NCBI GenBank assembly: GCA_963457665.1
Contig: OY735234.1
Coordinates: 1,501,503 to 1,565,502, forward strand
Direction of reading: 5' to 3'
DNA length: 64,000 nucleotides
DNA from: Thysanoteuthis rhombus
Taxonomy: Eukaryota; Mollusca; Cephalopoda; Oegopsida; Thysanoteuthidae
How positions within the stretch are numbered: position 1 is the first letter of the stretch; each line of letters begins with the position of its first letter. Shown here in pieces: positions 1 through 9,879 of this stretch. The translations under genes were made by a program, and so were the position numbers. The notes beneath the pieces are model-generated. The model saw only the letters and a list, made by a program, of their open reading frames with translations, was not told the DNA's origin and ran no database searches.

Positions 1-790
1 CAGAGAAATGAATTTCAAAACTTGAGAAACTTACGTTGACAGTTTTGGAGGACAGTTTCTAATGAGAGTCATGTCTGTTTCATTTAAAGTTGTGTAGTTG
101 ATTCAGGTTGATTTGTTGTATAATTACTATTCACGGCATAGCTTATGGTTATGGGGCATGATCTTTGAGGTCACCAGAGTTTTTCATGGTAATGTCTAGC
201 CAAGTGAAACAATTTTAGGCCACAATGCTGAATCTAGGGAGTTTAAATTTGGCATAGGGATACAGCAAAAGTCATACGCTATATGAGGTTGATTTTGGAA
301 GACATACGCAGTCACCAGAGGTCATTTTTAGCCAGTTGAAGCAATTTTGAGTATGATATTTTGTGTGTTACGAAGTACAAAAATGTTTTTGTCCTTACAA
401 ATGGTATGGTGGACAGGATCAAATTAGATAGCTTTGATGGTGCAGACCCCACGGTCGCCAGAGGCCCATTTGGGATTAAAATAGCCCTTTTCCCGTCCAT
501 ATTGCATCTAAAGAATGATATTCTTTGGGGTAAGTTGGTGTGGAGAGTTTCACTTGGACAGAAAAGGATGAGAGGATAGGTGATGCTGACTTCGCCAGAG
601 ATCACCAGATGCCAATTTTTTTATTCAGATATTTTCAGTCGTATTGCAGCCAAGCCATTACATTCTACGTAGGGTAACTTGGATCGAGAAAGATAATAGG
701 TTGATGGTGTAGACTGCCAAGGTTATTAGAGGTCAGTAGAGGTCAATTTTGGATTTAAATAGCTTTTTTTCCAGCCAAACAAAATAATTT
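1..790. repeat. ~140-bp tandem satellite with AGGTCA half-site triplets
   Basis: Five diverged units recur at intervals of 140-144 bp, judged by a CACCAGAG-like core at about 171, 311, 455, 600 and 735. Units share phrases such as GTTGATGGTGCAGAC, TAGCCA-GTGAA-CAATTTT and AGGTCAATTTTGGATTT. The array may extend past the left edge. The core of the last unit (720-745) is three AGGTCA-like hexamers each separated by four bases. Related units recur at 8.9-9.65 kb, 10.4 kb, 17.09 kb and, more weakly, 62.6 kb. Confidence 0.75.
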
Positions 791-2100
791 AAACGGGTAC
801 AAAAAATTGATTTTTTTATGATTAGGTAAAAAAAATGTTGTGCAACCCTGAAAAACGTTTTCAGGCAAACGTTCTGAGAAAAAGATTTTCGTGTTGGCAC
901 CCAGCGAGAGGAGCACTAATAATGTCTATCCAGAAGCTCTGCTAGACGAAAGGATGGCATCAATTGTTTCGATTTGTGCATCGGAATATCATTCCGATAA
1001 CAAGTTCTTTTTTCATGTGTAAATAGAATTAATCATATTTTTCCATTTGTTCCTTGATGTGAGAAGAAAGATACAAAAGAACAGATTCATTATGTGTTAT
1101 TCGAAACAGTCAACCAAAACTGTCACCAAAACTGGAAACTTAGATTTCTTTTAGTTTTCAAGATGGTTTAGCTTACTATACATGTATGTATGCATCACGC
1201 ATATAGGCTGCACCAGTGGAGCTAAAGGGCTGAATTTGAACATTTACTCTTTATTGTGTCGAGAAAGGGACTTTTTTTGTCAAAATCCACCCTAAATATC
1301 TTTTTAGGAAGAGTTTAGTTTGCAATGAGAGTTTATATTGAATTGATCCTTTATTTTGTGTCCGCTTGCTTTTTGAAATTCCAGACATTTTCAGTGATCA
1401 CCGCTAAAAAGGCATGAGAAGTAATTCATTCATTCATCAATTTACCCTCTACCCAAATTTTTCTAATTGATTATTCCCAACGGCTCGCTTCGAAAAACGT
1501 TGGGGACAGTTTCCATTGAGTGACTAACCAGACCTGTTATTTTGCAGTTACTTTCCCTGGGGTAATACCGGGTATTTTTGTTAGAGTATATATATATATA
1601 TATATTAGTTTATTATAAAAATCATTGTTTAGACATCGCGTTATTTAAGGCTGTATTCCATTATTTCATGTTTTTGAGACGTGACATTGCATTTTTTTTT
1701 ACTTTCTTGAAAATATTTGAAGTTTTCAAAAAAAGCTATTTCAAAAAAAATCCTGAGCAATGATTACTTGTCTTTGGTAATTCCACGAGAAGATTAAAAA
1801 TAAGTATGCAAGAAAATCAAGAGATACATGATTTTTCTCTCAGACAACTCATGTGGAAATTTGCAAAACGTCAATCAAATATAATGAATATGTGGGGGTT
1901 CGCTATGGTGATGGCCCCACAAACTATACTAAACCAGCCGTGGTTCTGGGTTAGTAAAAGAAGGCAACAAGACGGAACTTCGTTTAAATGTTTTATATAG
2001 AATATTGATTATCAATATCTCTGGAGACGGGAAATGCCTATTTGCAGTTGAAAAGAGAGGAGGCCGATTTTCATCTAAGTCAAACTGACGACTGGTCTCT
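791..2100. other. Non-coding stretch with one hairpin-like motif
   Basis: No gene is supported here. The stretch is AT-rich unique-looking DNA with a short (TA)10 at about 1587-1606. At 1555-1584 there is CCCTGG-N7-CCGGG followed by TTAG, resembling the Helitron-like hairpin ends seen at 8.8 and 18.7 kb. Confidence 0.4.
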
Positions 2101-2102
2101 CA

Positions 2103-2812
2103 TGTCACGAACGGTAGTCTACTGAATGGTAGCAGCGGTTGACGGTTACGAAGGGCGGCGTCTAACACGAGAGAGACTGGCAACGATTCTCTTCTCCAAA
2201 CCCAAATTTTACTCTGCTTGCTTGTTACGAAAATCCCTCCTATTTAAGCCCTTGGTATCAACATTGTATCTCTTTGTAATTGACTTCCCTTCTCTCCCTC
2301 TCCTGCCATCTCGATCATTCCGGAAAACCCCAAACATTGACCCTCATTCATCTCGCGACGCAGGTCTGTTCAAGATCATAAATTAGTCTCTCCCTCTCTC
2401 AAGGACTCTGCAAATAACTTTTCTTTCATAAGCTTTACTCTTTCTTTCATAACCCCAGACACTGGCCCCATATCTGGCCTTGTTTTTGAAACCCAGGATT
2501 TGACAGATGACACTAGATTGAGAAAGTACAGGTGTAACACGAGAGAGAGACTGGCAGCGATTCTCTTCTCCAAAAGCATCTGTCTTTTGCAACCCAGGAT
2601 TTGACAGATGACACCAGATTGAGAAAGCACAGGTGACTCCCACTTGGAAGCACACAATTCTCATAATATCTTGAAAAACACATTATCCCTTTTAACACAG
2701 ATAACTCCTTTTGTAATAACAATAGTAATTACTGGTAATAACCATAGTAATTTTTAGTAACAGCCTTAGTAATTTTCAGGACACGGGGGACTCCTGGCCC
2801 CCTAGTGTCACA
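2103..2812. mobile_element. Possible solo LTR (fossil)
   Basis: A segment of about 710 bp begins TGTCACGA and ends TAGTGTCACA, giving short inverted TG...CA ends like those of Ty3/Gypsy LTRs. It holds a TATTTAAG box and internal repeats: a ~47-bp unit at 2487-2533 and 2589-2635 (CCCAGGATTTGACAGATGAC shared), and a ~39-bp unit at 2163-2201 and 2535-2573. No target duplication was seen and no internal coding region adjoins it. The call is tentative. Confidence 0.3.
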
Positions 2813-3944
2813 AATAGAGGTCCCAGTACTTTAATGTTTTTATTCTCGATCAATTGTATTTTCAGTAATTGTAATTTATGAATTGATATAGTAGAGGTGG
2901 GGGATATAAATGAATTGAACAGGACCAATATGCAAAGTATTTAACCATTCAATAATAACGGAAATTAGCCTATCTAGGGCAGTGGCGCTTTAGCCCACTT
3001 CAAACTACTACCCTTGGGAGCTCACACACTCATCCCGGTGTCTTTCCCACTATTCAAAACAGTTTTATTTCGGGGTCGCCATCAGTTGCATTGTTACGTT
3101 TCCAATGTTCAGAATCTCTTTAAGAAGAGCCAGAAATCGCAGGGACTCAAATCTAGACTACAGACTGGGGGCTTACAGACTTGGGTGATGTTTAGCCAAA
3201 AGAAACTCTGCATAAAACGTGAGGGATGTCTCGCTCGGTCATTGTGAATGTGGCGGTCACACGGTACATAAGCTCATTCCCGACTAAGTAACACCACAAG
3301 AGTGTTTCTATTCACATATGTGCAGGAAAGTTCCTTGTGGTTGGTTGCTTAGTTACATCAAGTCTGCACAAATGGTTTTTGAGATGTTAAAAATCTCAGG
3401 ATAGTTGCAAAACAGGCATTTCGAAAAATATTCAATATTCTTCTGGGTTATATACACCACTGTTTTCAATACTTTTAGACCATATACTTCATCAGCACTT
3501 ACTCTAGTCAGTCAACAATTATACATTAAAAGATAGATATTTCTCCTTTACCCTCTAATCGCCGCTTGTCATCCAACGATTCGCTACCTCTGTCTCAACT
3601 TCCAGTGCCCTATCGATTCTTGAACGCCTCCCTACTGACCCAATGACTTCCAACGCCCACCCACCACTCTTGACTTCTGACGCCTCTTCTGAGTTTTCCA
3701 GCGCCTCCAACGGGATGGTAGTACTCACTTCGGGAATCACTTAAGGATTCAATTTTTTCTCGTCAACCATCTCCACCGTGAAGGGAATCACTAACTGTCA
3801 AACCTGGGGAGTGCAGGGGCAATTTCTCAAGATTTCTTCAACTGGTTGATTGTCCCAGAATGTCATCATCCAGATCTTAACCGTCATGTACAAGAGCCCA
3901 ATTCTGTGTAAAATGCATCATTTTGAGGGCTTGATATTTTTCTG

Positions 3945-3950
<6 letters not shown>
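2813..3950. other. No gene seen
   Basis: Mixed-composition sequence without a supported gene. The open frame at 3555-3740 (minus) is low-complexity (repeated GAxGCxTC-like codons) and matches nothing I recognise. Confidence 0.4.

Positions 3951-3992
<42 letters not shown>
3949..3992. repeat. (AT)n microsatellite
   Basis: About 21 uninterrupted AT units. Confidence 0.95.
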
Positions 3993-3995
<3 letters not shown>

Positions 3996-4659
3996 AATGT
4001 GGCTGTATCATGAAATGTACATATGAGGGCTTTGATTTGTTTATATTGTCGATGGTGTCATCCCTGTGGATTGTGATCATCTGGTTTGATTTTCTATCAA
4101 GGTGAGAGAGTATCTACGAGGTGTGAAATGTTGTGTTAGGATTATAATGTTCCTTCAGTTTCTTATCTTCAAAATAGATCTTTCTCATTCTAAACGCCTG
4201 TAGATATGGCGAAGTTTCCTTGGGGTGTTTGGAGTATGGCTATTGAATAATGAGACGGACTTGCGTTAGTCAAATAAAAGCGTAGATGTGCGAACTACAT
4301 GTTTTACATTGACCAATGGGCAAGCATAAACAACCCCTGAATGTATCAATCTGCTCGTATTTCAAATTCTCGGTTACCCATCGATCTCCATGTTTTCAAG
4401 CGCATCGTAAAAGTGGTCAATTAAAAAGTCTAGCAACAAATCAATTTTTAATTTTTTCGTGAAATTGAATAACGGGCTACCGAATCTTTCCATAAGCTAA
4501 CTGTAGTTTATGGGGAAGAATGCTTGTTACGTGCGCGCATAAGGGACACAGTTAAAACCGAGAGTCTATCGAAGATGGCGAACGTTGTGTACAGCCCATG
4601 CACGTCAAGAAACGGCGGAACAGTTTAAAAAAAAACGTGAAAACTAAAGCAAATCGTTC

Positions 4660-4990
4660 GAAATGATTGCCGACAACATCAGAATGTTCACAGAAATGCT
4701 TTCTATCTATGAAGAGACAAAAACAAAGAGGGGGACAAAGAGATACATCGGGTCAGAGAGAAAGAGAGAGACGGAGATAGAGAAAAAGAGAGAGAGGCCA
4801 AGTGAGATACTGAGAGGTGTAGAGGGGAAGCGAGAGAGGAAGCGTGGAGAGAGAGAGAGCGGGACAGAGAAACAGAGGGAGACAGAGAAAGAAAGGCAGT
4901 GATAGAGAAAGGGAGACAGGAAAAGAGAATGAGAAACAGAGAGACAGGGATAGAAAGAGAAAAGGAGAGAGAGGCTGTGAGAGAAGGGGT
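4660..4990. repeat. GA-rich purine tract
   Basis: A tract of about 300 bp, almost purely purine on the plus strand (AGAGAGA, GAAAGAG and similar words). The open frames through it are Arg/Glu/Lys strings typical of low-complexity DNA and are not called as genes. Confidence 0.85.
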
Positions 4991-5229
4991 GGAATGTTGT
5001 TTGTAAATGGTTATCGGAGATTTGAAGTTGTTTCTATTAGTACCTGTCTACATCCCCATTTAAAATACTGAAAGGCGTAAATGATTGTCTGAACGTTGAT
5101 GAATTGCTTCACGAGGAAAGTGAGGAGGTGTAAGACGTAACGTCACCAAACCATCGATCTGAACCCTTTTCTTTATCGAAATCAATACAAAGAAGATGAA
5201 CATTGATTCTGTGTTCACCTCCAACTCAC

Positions 5230-5251
5230 CATCAAATTCCGTACGCGCCAT
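5230..5251 (-). CDS. Candidate first coding exon (MARTEFD)
   Basis: On the minus strand an ATG at 5251 opens MARTEFD and runs into a consensus donor GTGAGT after 22 coding bases (phase 1). The context ACCGAGGATGG is a good start context, and the surroundings are richer in CpG than the rest of the window. A second exon was not identified between 1 and 5200, so the gene cannot be named. It may instead be a chance match. Confidence 0.3.
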
Positions 5252-5269
5252 CCTCGGTGGCCTGTTATT

Positions 5270-5340
5270 TGCTGATGGCGGGAAATTTCTCAGCTGTTGC
5301 GTGGGCGTGGTGCTAAGCAGTCTGGTGATTGGTCAGTTGC
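5270..5340 (-). promoter_or_regulatory. Candidate CCAAT / CACCC-box promoter
   Basis: Upstream of the MARTEFD start on the minus strand are ACCAATCA (5326-5333), a CCAAT box, and ACCACGCCCAC (5301-5311), a KLF/Sp-type box. Spacing of about 50-80 bases to the ATG is typical of a compact TATA-less promoter. This rests on motifs only. Confidence 0.3.
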
Positions 5341-6020
5341 AAGAAAGACAGTTTGCTCGATAACGTGTCCACTTTCTCTGACCCCATGAATAGAACTGGT
5401 GGATATTTTTTTTCAGGCAGACGATGAATGGGGTTAGAGGTAAACGGTCGATTGAATAAGCTGTGAAACTAGAAAACAAACATTGGGAAAATTCTATGTG
5501 TATAAACACTCGCACGTAAATATGTGCGTGCATGTGTGTATATATATGCGCGTGGGTATATATACTTACATATATTTTTACATATAAGCATATGTACACA
5601 AGCAGGTAGCCCTACGTTCCCAGGCATCTTTTTTTTAGCCTTACACCTCTGTCAAGAGCTATATGTGTCCTCATATATATGTATCTTCAATCCAGAAGTC
5701 AGTGACAAAAATTGTCAAGTTTCACGCCGATTGCATTTTTCAAACTGAGTGGATAACAAGCATATGGTTCTTTAATAAAGTGATGATAATCATAAATCAT
5801 TTATTATCTATATTGAATTTATTGACCATTACATATATATATATATTATTTATTTAAGGTGTTACGAGTTTCTCGTAACTGCTCAGTCTTGACAAAGCTC
5901 AATGAGCAAAATGTTAAAATAAAGAGTCATTTGTCCCAGCAAGTCTTTCAATATTGTCATTTCACTCTCATATTATCGTTTTAACAGTGCATTGATTATA
6001 TATTTATATATGCACAGGCC
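5340..6020. other. No gene seen
   Basis: AT-rich DNA with short (TA) runs and TATATGCG-type alternating purine-pyrimidine words at about 5530-5600. No exon or element was recognised. Confidence 0.4.
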
Positions 6021-6025
6021 CAAAT

Positions 6026-6512
6026 AACTGTTTTCACTCAAAATTCTCATTTCGTTTATTCCCGGTCTATATTTGTTCTATTTGTTTCTTTCAACGAGAT
6101 AATTATGTTAAAAAACGGATGTATGATCCGACTAAATGCTTATGAATTGCGTCATATTATACAGAACTTCTTATCTAAAATGCTCTTCCATTATTATACG
6201 GAGAATGTATCACCTGGCCTAGACAACGTAAATAGAATAGATAATTAAAGAAAATTGGGTTGCTACAGGAAACGAACCTGCGACCGATAGGGTAGCTGCT
6301 CCAAGGTAGCGTTGCTCTTACCATTGAGCTAAACAGCTGCCAGCAACACAAAGGCCCGAATAACTGTTTTCACTCCAAATTTTCATTTCGTTTATTCTTG
6401 GTCTATATCTTCTCCATATGTTTCTTTCAAAGCGATAAGCCCAATTTTCTTCAACTATTTATTCTATTTACGTTGTCTAGACCAAGTGATACATTCTCCG
6501 TGTAATAACGGG
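6026..6512. mobile_element. Composite of two opposed tRNA-derived SINE copies
   Basis: A tRNA-like head lies at about 6262-6348 on the minus strand: A box TAGCTCAATGG, B box GGTTCGTTTCC, and TGTTGCT paired with AGCAACC at the ends. Its tail runs to about 6192. A second copy of the tail lies in the opposite orientation at 6439-6510, so the ~70-bp tails form an inverted repeat. A ~75-bp segment beginning CTGTTTTCACTC occurs directly repeated at about 6028 and 6365. The extra bases between acceptor and D arm argue against a functional tRNA. Confidence 0.6.
6262..6348 (-). repeat. tRNA-like SINE head
   Basis: Internal RNA polymerase III A- and B-box sequences and a T-arm GCAGG-TTCGTTT-CCTGT are visible. 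The anticodon arm does not fold cleanly and about nine bases are extra before the D arm, so this reads as a SINE head rather than a tRNA gene. Confidence 0.55.
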
Positions 6513-6519
6513 AGGTCAT

Positions 6520-6550
6520 AAAAATTCTATTGGATTATATATTAATTTCT

Positions 6551-6588
<38 letters not shown>

Positions 6589-7815
6589 TTTAAAAGGAGT
6601 TTAGTATCCCATTTACAATTAGAATTCTGTCTATCCAATGCTGTTGAAAGATATAAAAATGAAACTGTGAATGGGCCGCAAAACTCATTGTAAATGCTAT
6701 TCATCAACTTTGAGCACTCTCGAATGCAGAAATTTTGAAAAGCCTTTTTGCCGAAGTAATGTTTCACCGCCTGGGCTTTTCGCCGACTGGCATTTCCCCC
6801 GAAACTTTCATGTCGGAAGGATATTTTTTATTACGATTTTTCAGTTATGGATATCCATGTTTATTGTTGCCGAATATTCATTCTTCAAAAATGCAAAAAT
6901 AAAGAAAGAAAAAAACTTACTGAACTGTGTGTTATTTAAACATTGATTGATTAAGCTTAATCGTAATGCAGGTGCTTCTAATTTTATATTCGTCAACAAA
7001 ATACTATGGTTGTGTTTTATGACATGGGTCTTGCCAATGATGAAAGTAAATAAACTACTGTTGAATATCTTTAATCATTGGTAAAATTCCGTTTTATAAT
7101 ATTTACTTTATATTATCACGTTGTCCTCGAAAAGTTGTTTGAGTTTATAAAATGAATTCTTTTTGAGAAATCCCATTGCTTTGGCTTGTTTTTGTTAAAT
7201 GGTCAGTGGGTGAAAATTACAACGACCGTTGGCGAAAGAAGACGAAAATGAGATTTGAAACCCAGTTTGAGTAAGTTTATTTATTTATCTATTTTTCTAA
7301 TATGCAGTATAGATATTGTGAGACAATAAAAATGCAGATTCATAAGTATAAATAGATAATGAATAATGAAAATAAATAAATAAGTGTATCCTTTAAAAAG
7401 TTTTCGGTGAAATTTCCGCCCGACGAAACCTCTGTCAGCAAAATATCATTCGGCGGAATGTCCGCACACGAATATTGCGGAATTGAATAAAAGTTTTTCA
7501 AAATCCTGTATTGTGAGAAATGAGAGAAACTTTGGCACAGAGCCAGACACAAAAAAAGAATGTTTACATTAAAGACATTCTGCTTGTTTATTCGCTTTAG
7601 AGAGGCAAGGGAAATAATCGCCTCAACTGACGTCCACCCAACAAAGAGATTCAATCGAAGACAGTCCATTCAGTGAAGGCGTCGGGGTTTTGTGACACAA
7701 ACATTTGCAGACTGTCTGCAATTTCTTCTCAATAAGATATCCCCTTTATTGATTTGACTGATTTGGGGCCATCAGTTCGATTGATCATTCATCACAGATT
7801 ACTTCATGGAATGCA
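6520..7815. other. No gene seen; weak GCCGAA-type repeats
   Basis: Contains a short (TA)n at 6554-6587. Degenerate short motifs (CGCCGAA, GCCGAAG, TTCGGCGGAATGTCCGC) at 6755-6820 and 7412-7470 resemble a decayed minisatellite. No coding support. Confidence 0.35.
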
Positions 7816-7817
7816 AT

Positions 7818-7819
<2 letters not shown>

Positions 7820-7896
<77 letters not shown>
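7820..7896. repeat. (TA)n microsatellite
   Basis: About 38 uninterrupted TA units; the overlapping open frame is only Tyr-Ile alternation. Confidence 0.95.
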
Positions 7897-7899
<3 letters not shown>

Positions 7900-8094
7900 C
7901 ATATCCATTATTAACGTATGGGTCATAGTAAGGTACGCTCTCACATGGATCACAATGTCATTCTCAGCCCTTTTTTAAGGAATATGTTTAGTGTCTACAC
8001 GCTCATGAAAAGTGCACATTCACACAAGCACTCAAAAGTATAAATGGTTATTTTATATGTGTGGTTATTTGCATATATATATAAATTAGCGTCA

Positions 8095-8096
<2 letters not shown>

Positions 8097-8184
<88 letters not shown>

Positions 8185-8195
8185 AGAGAGAGAGG
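8097..8195. repeat. Compound (AT)n-(GT)n-(GA)n microsatellite
   Basis: About 25 AT units, then about 17 GT units, then a short GA run and a G7 tract. Adjacent dinucleotide blocks of this kind usually arise by slippage and point mutation. Confidence 0.95.
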
Positions 8196-8809
8196 GGGGG
8201 TTAAGAGTGTCGGGAGATCGTGTAGACACAGAAATCAACACTTCATGGCGACTGACATATTTAGATATGCTCTATCTGTAATATCCAGCACTCTTCCCTC
8301 ATAGATAGCACAAGTCTTAAACACAATAACTATATATATATATATATATGAACATTTGAACCTCTAGTTTCTTTGTTAGTATCACTTTTCCACTAAAACT
8401 ACGAGTCCTATCGATAAACAGTCTTCACGTAAATGAAGGTCAACTTACCACATTGGCTACGTGAGGTTGACTGATTAGTCTCTGTGTAAGTAAATTGAAA
8501 ATGGTTCTAATGGCTCTTTCAACACCAAGCAATTAAACTAATTATGGGAGAGTGTTATGCCCAAGTGCTCACTCACCCACTATTTTTAATAACTTATTGT
8601 GACATGCCAGTAGTTGGACAATTTCTCAAGATATTATGCGATAGAACACAGCACTGGGGAGTGATTCCATGTGGCATAGTTGCTCATGTCCAACAGCTTC
8701 AATATTTGATCCTTTGTAAAAGCCAAGATTTCATCTACTGATTTCCAAAATAGGAATGACTCCCACCCCCTATTTCCTCACACTCATTCTTTGCTCTTAT
8801 ATATGTATA

Positions 8810-8840
8810 CTAGATGCAGCATCCGGCGTTGCACGTAGAA
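8810..8840 (-). mobile_element. Helitron-like 3' terminus (minus)
   Basis: On the minus strand CGTGCAACGCCGGATGC is followed by CATCTAGT. This resembles the Helitron-type end CCCGG-GCAACG-CCGGG hairpin plus CTAG/T. The stem is partly decayed. The satellite block at 8.88-9.65 kb lies directly inward of this end, as in non-autonomous Helitrons that carry tandem repeats. This is inferred from motif only. Confidence 0.45.
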
Positions 8841-8879
8841 AAGTAATCACGACTAAAAAGTCATGTTGTAAATTCTTGC

Positions 8880-9660
8880 ACAGTGCTTCCTAAAGTAGGG
8901 ATTGTAACCCTTCAGGTGGGTTGAAAATGTCAGACTTGACCTTTTCCGGAAATGTCAAAATCGACCAGATCTTAAATCAACCCGTAGGTGACATCTAATT
9001 CCCCTTGAAAATGCCTGAAGTGATCTTTAGATGACAACAGAGGACAGTGCTACCTATCCTATGTTCATAGTATGGTCAAGATATCCTGGTCCACAAATTT
9101 GAAGCTCATAGTGTGCAGTTGTTGCTGTTAGATTTTAGTGGTTTTTGAACTTTTTGAAGATGTCAAAATCGATCAGATCTTAAATTGGTCTTTAGAGATC
9201 ACCAGAGGTCAGAACCACCTATTCTATGCCCCTCATTGTGTCAAGTTACCCATATTTGCAAATTTGCAGCTTTTAGAGTACAGCTGTCTCACTCAGATTT
9301 GAAAATGCACAAATTGACCTGACCCAAAGGTGACCTTTAGAGGTCACAAGAACTAATAGATATCTATCCTATGTTCATCCCTGGGTACGCAAATTTGCAG
9401 CTGTCTTTGTTAGGTTTGAAAATTCCAAAATTGACCTTTTTTAGAAATAGTCTAAATTGAACTGACCTAAAATTTACCTTTCTTAACTATTAAAGGTTAC
9501 CAGGGGTATTCGCCACTTATTCTATGTACATCCTTGCGTCAAGTTGCCTTTACACACAAATTTAGGATGCAGCCGTTAGAATTGGAAATGCCAAAACTAA
9601 CCTGACCCTTAATTGGCCTATAGGGATCACCAGAGGTCATCGTCACTTTTTTTTTTCAGG
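8880..9660. repeat. Second block of the AGGTCA satellite
   Basis: Four to five diverged units of about 130-178 bp share TATCCTATGTTCAT, CAAGTTACCC, AAATTTGCAGCTTTTAGA and AAATTGACCT. Each carries three half-sites at 10-bp spacing, for example TGGTCT-ttag-AGATCA-ccag-AGGTCA at 9186-9211 and TGGCCT-atag-GGATCA-ccag-AGGTCA at 9614-9639. The monomer differs from the 1-790 array outside the core. Confidence 0.7.
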
Positions 9661-9879
9661 AAACAAGCATTCGTCTTCTTTATCATGTATATATATAGTT
9701 GGTTGGACATCCTTCCGATGATTTCTGTCGGTGTAGTGTCATTGGTGGACTGACATGTGGCAGACAAGTCCAATTTTCAAGTTGCACGCCCGGGTGCAGT
9801 GATCTGCTCTCTTCGGTTCTTTCCAACAAAGGCAAGAGTGTCCAGTCTGTCCTAATACTGAGGCCGGAGAAGAATAGAT

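Noticed and set aside
3555-3740. 61-codon minus-strand frame as second exon for MARTEFD
   Set aside because: No acceptor with the required phase and no recognisable protein signature.
6262-6348. Functional tRNA gene
   Set aside because: Extra bases before the D arm and no proper anticodon arm; flanking SINE tails explain it better.
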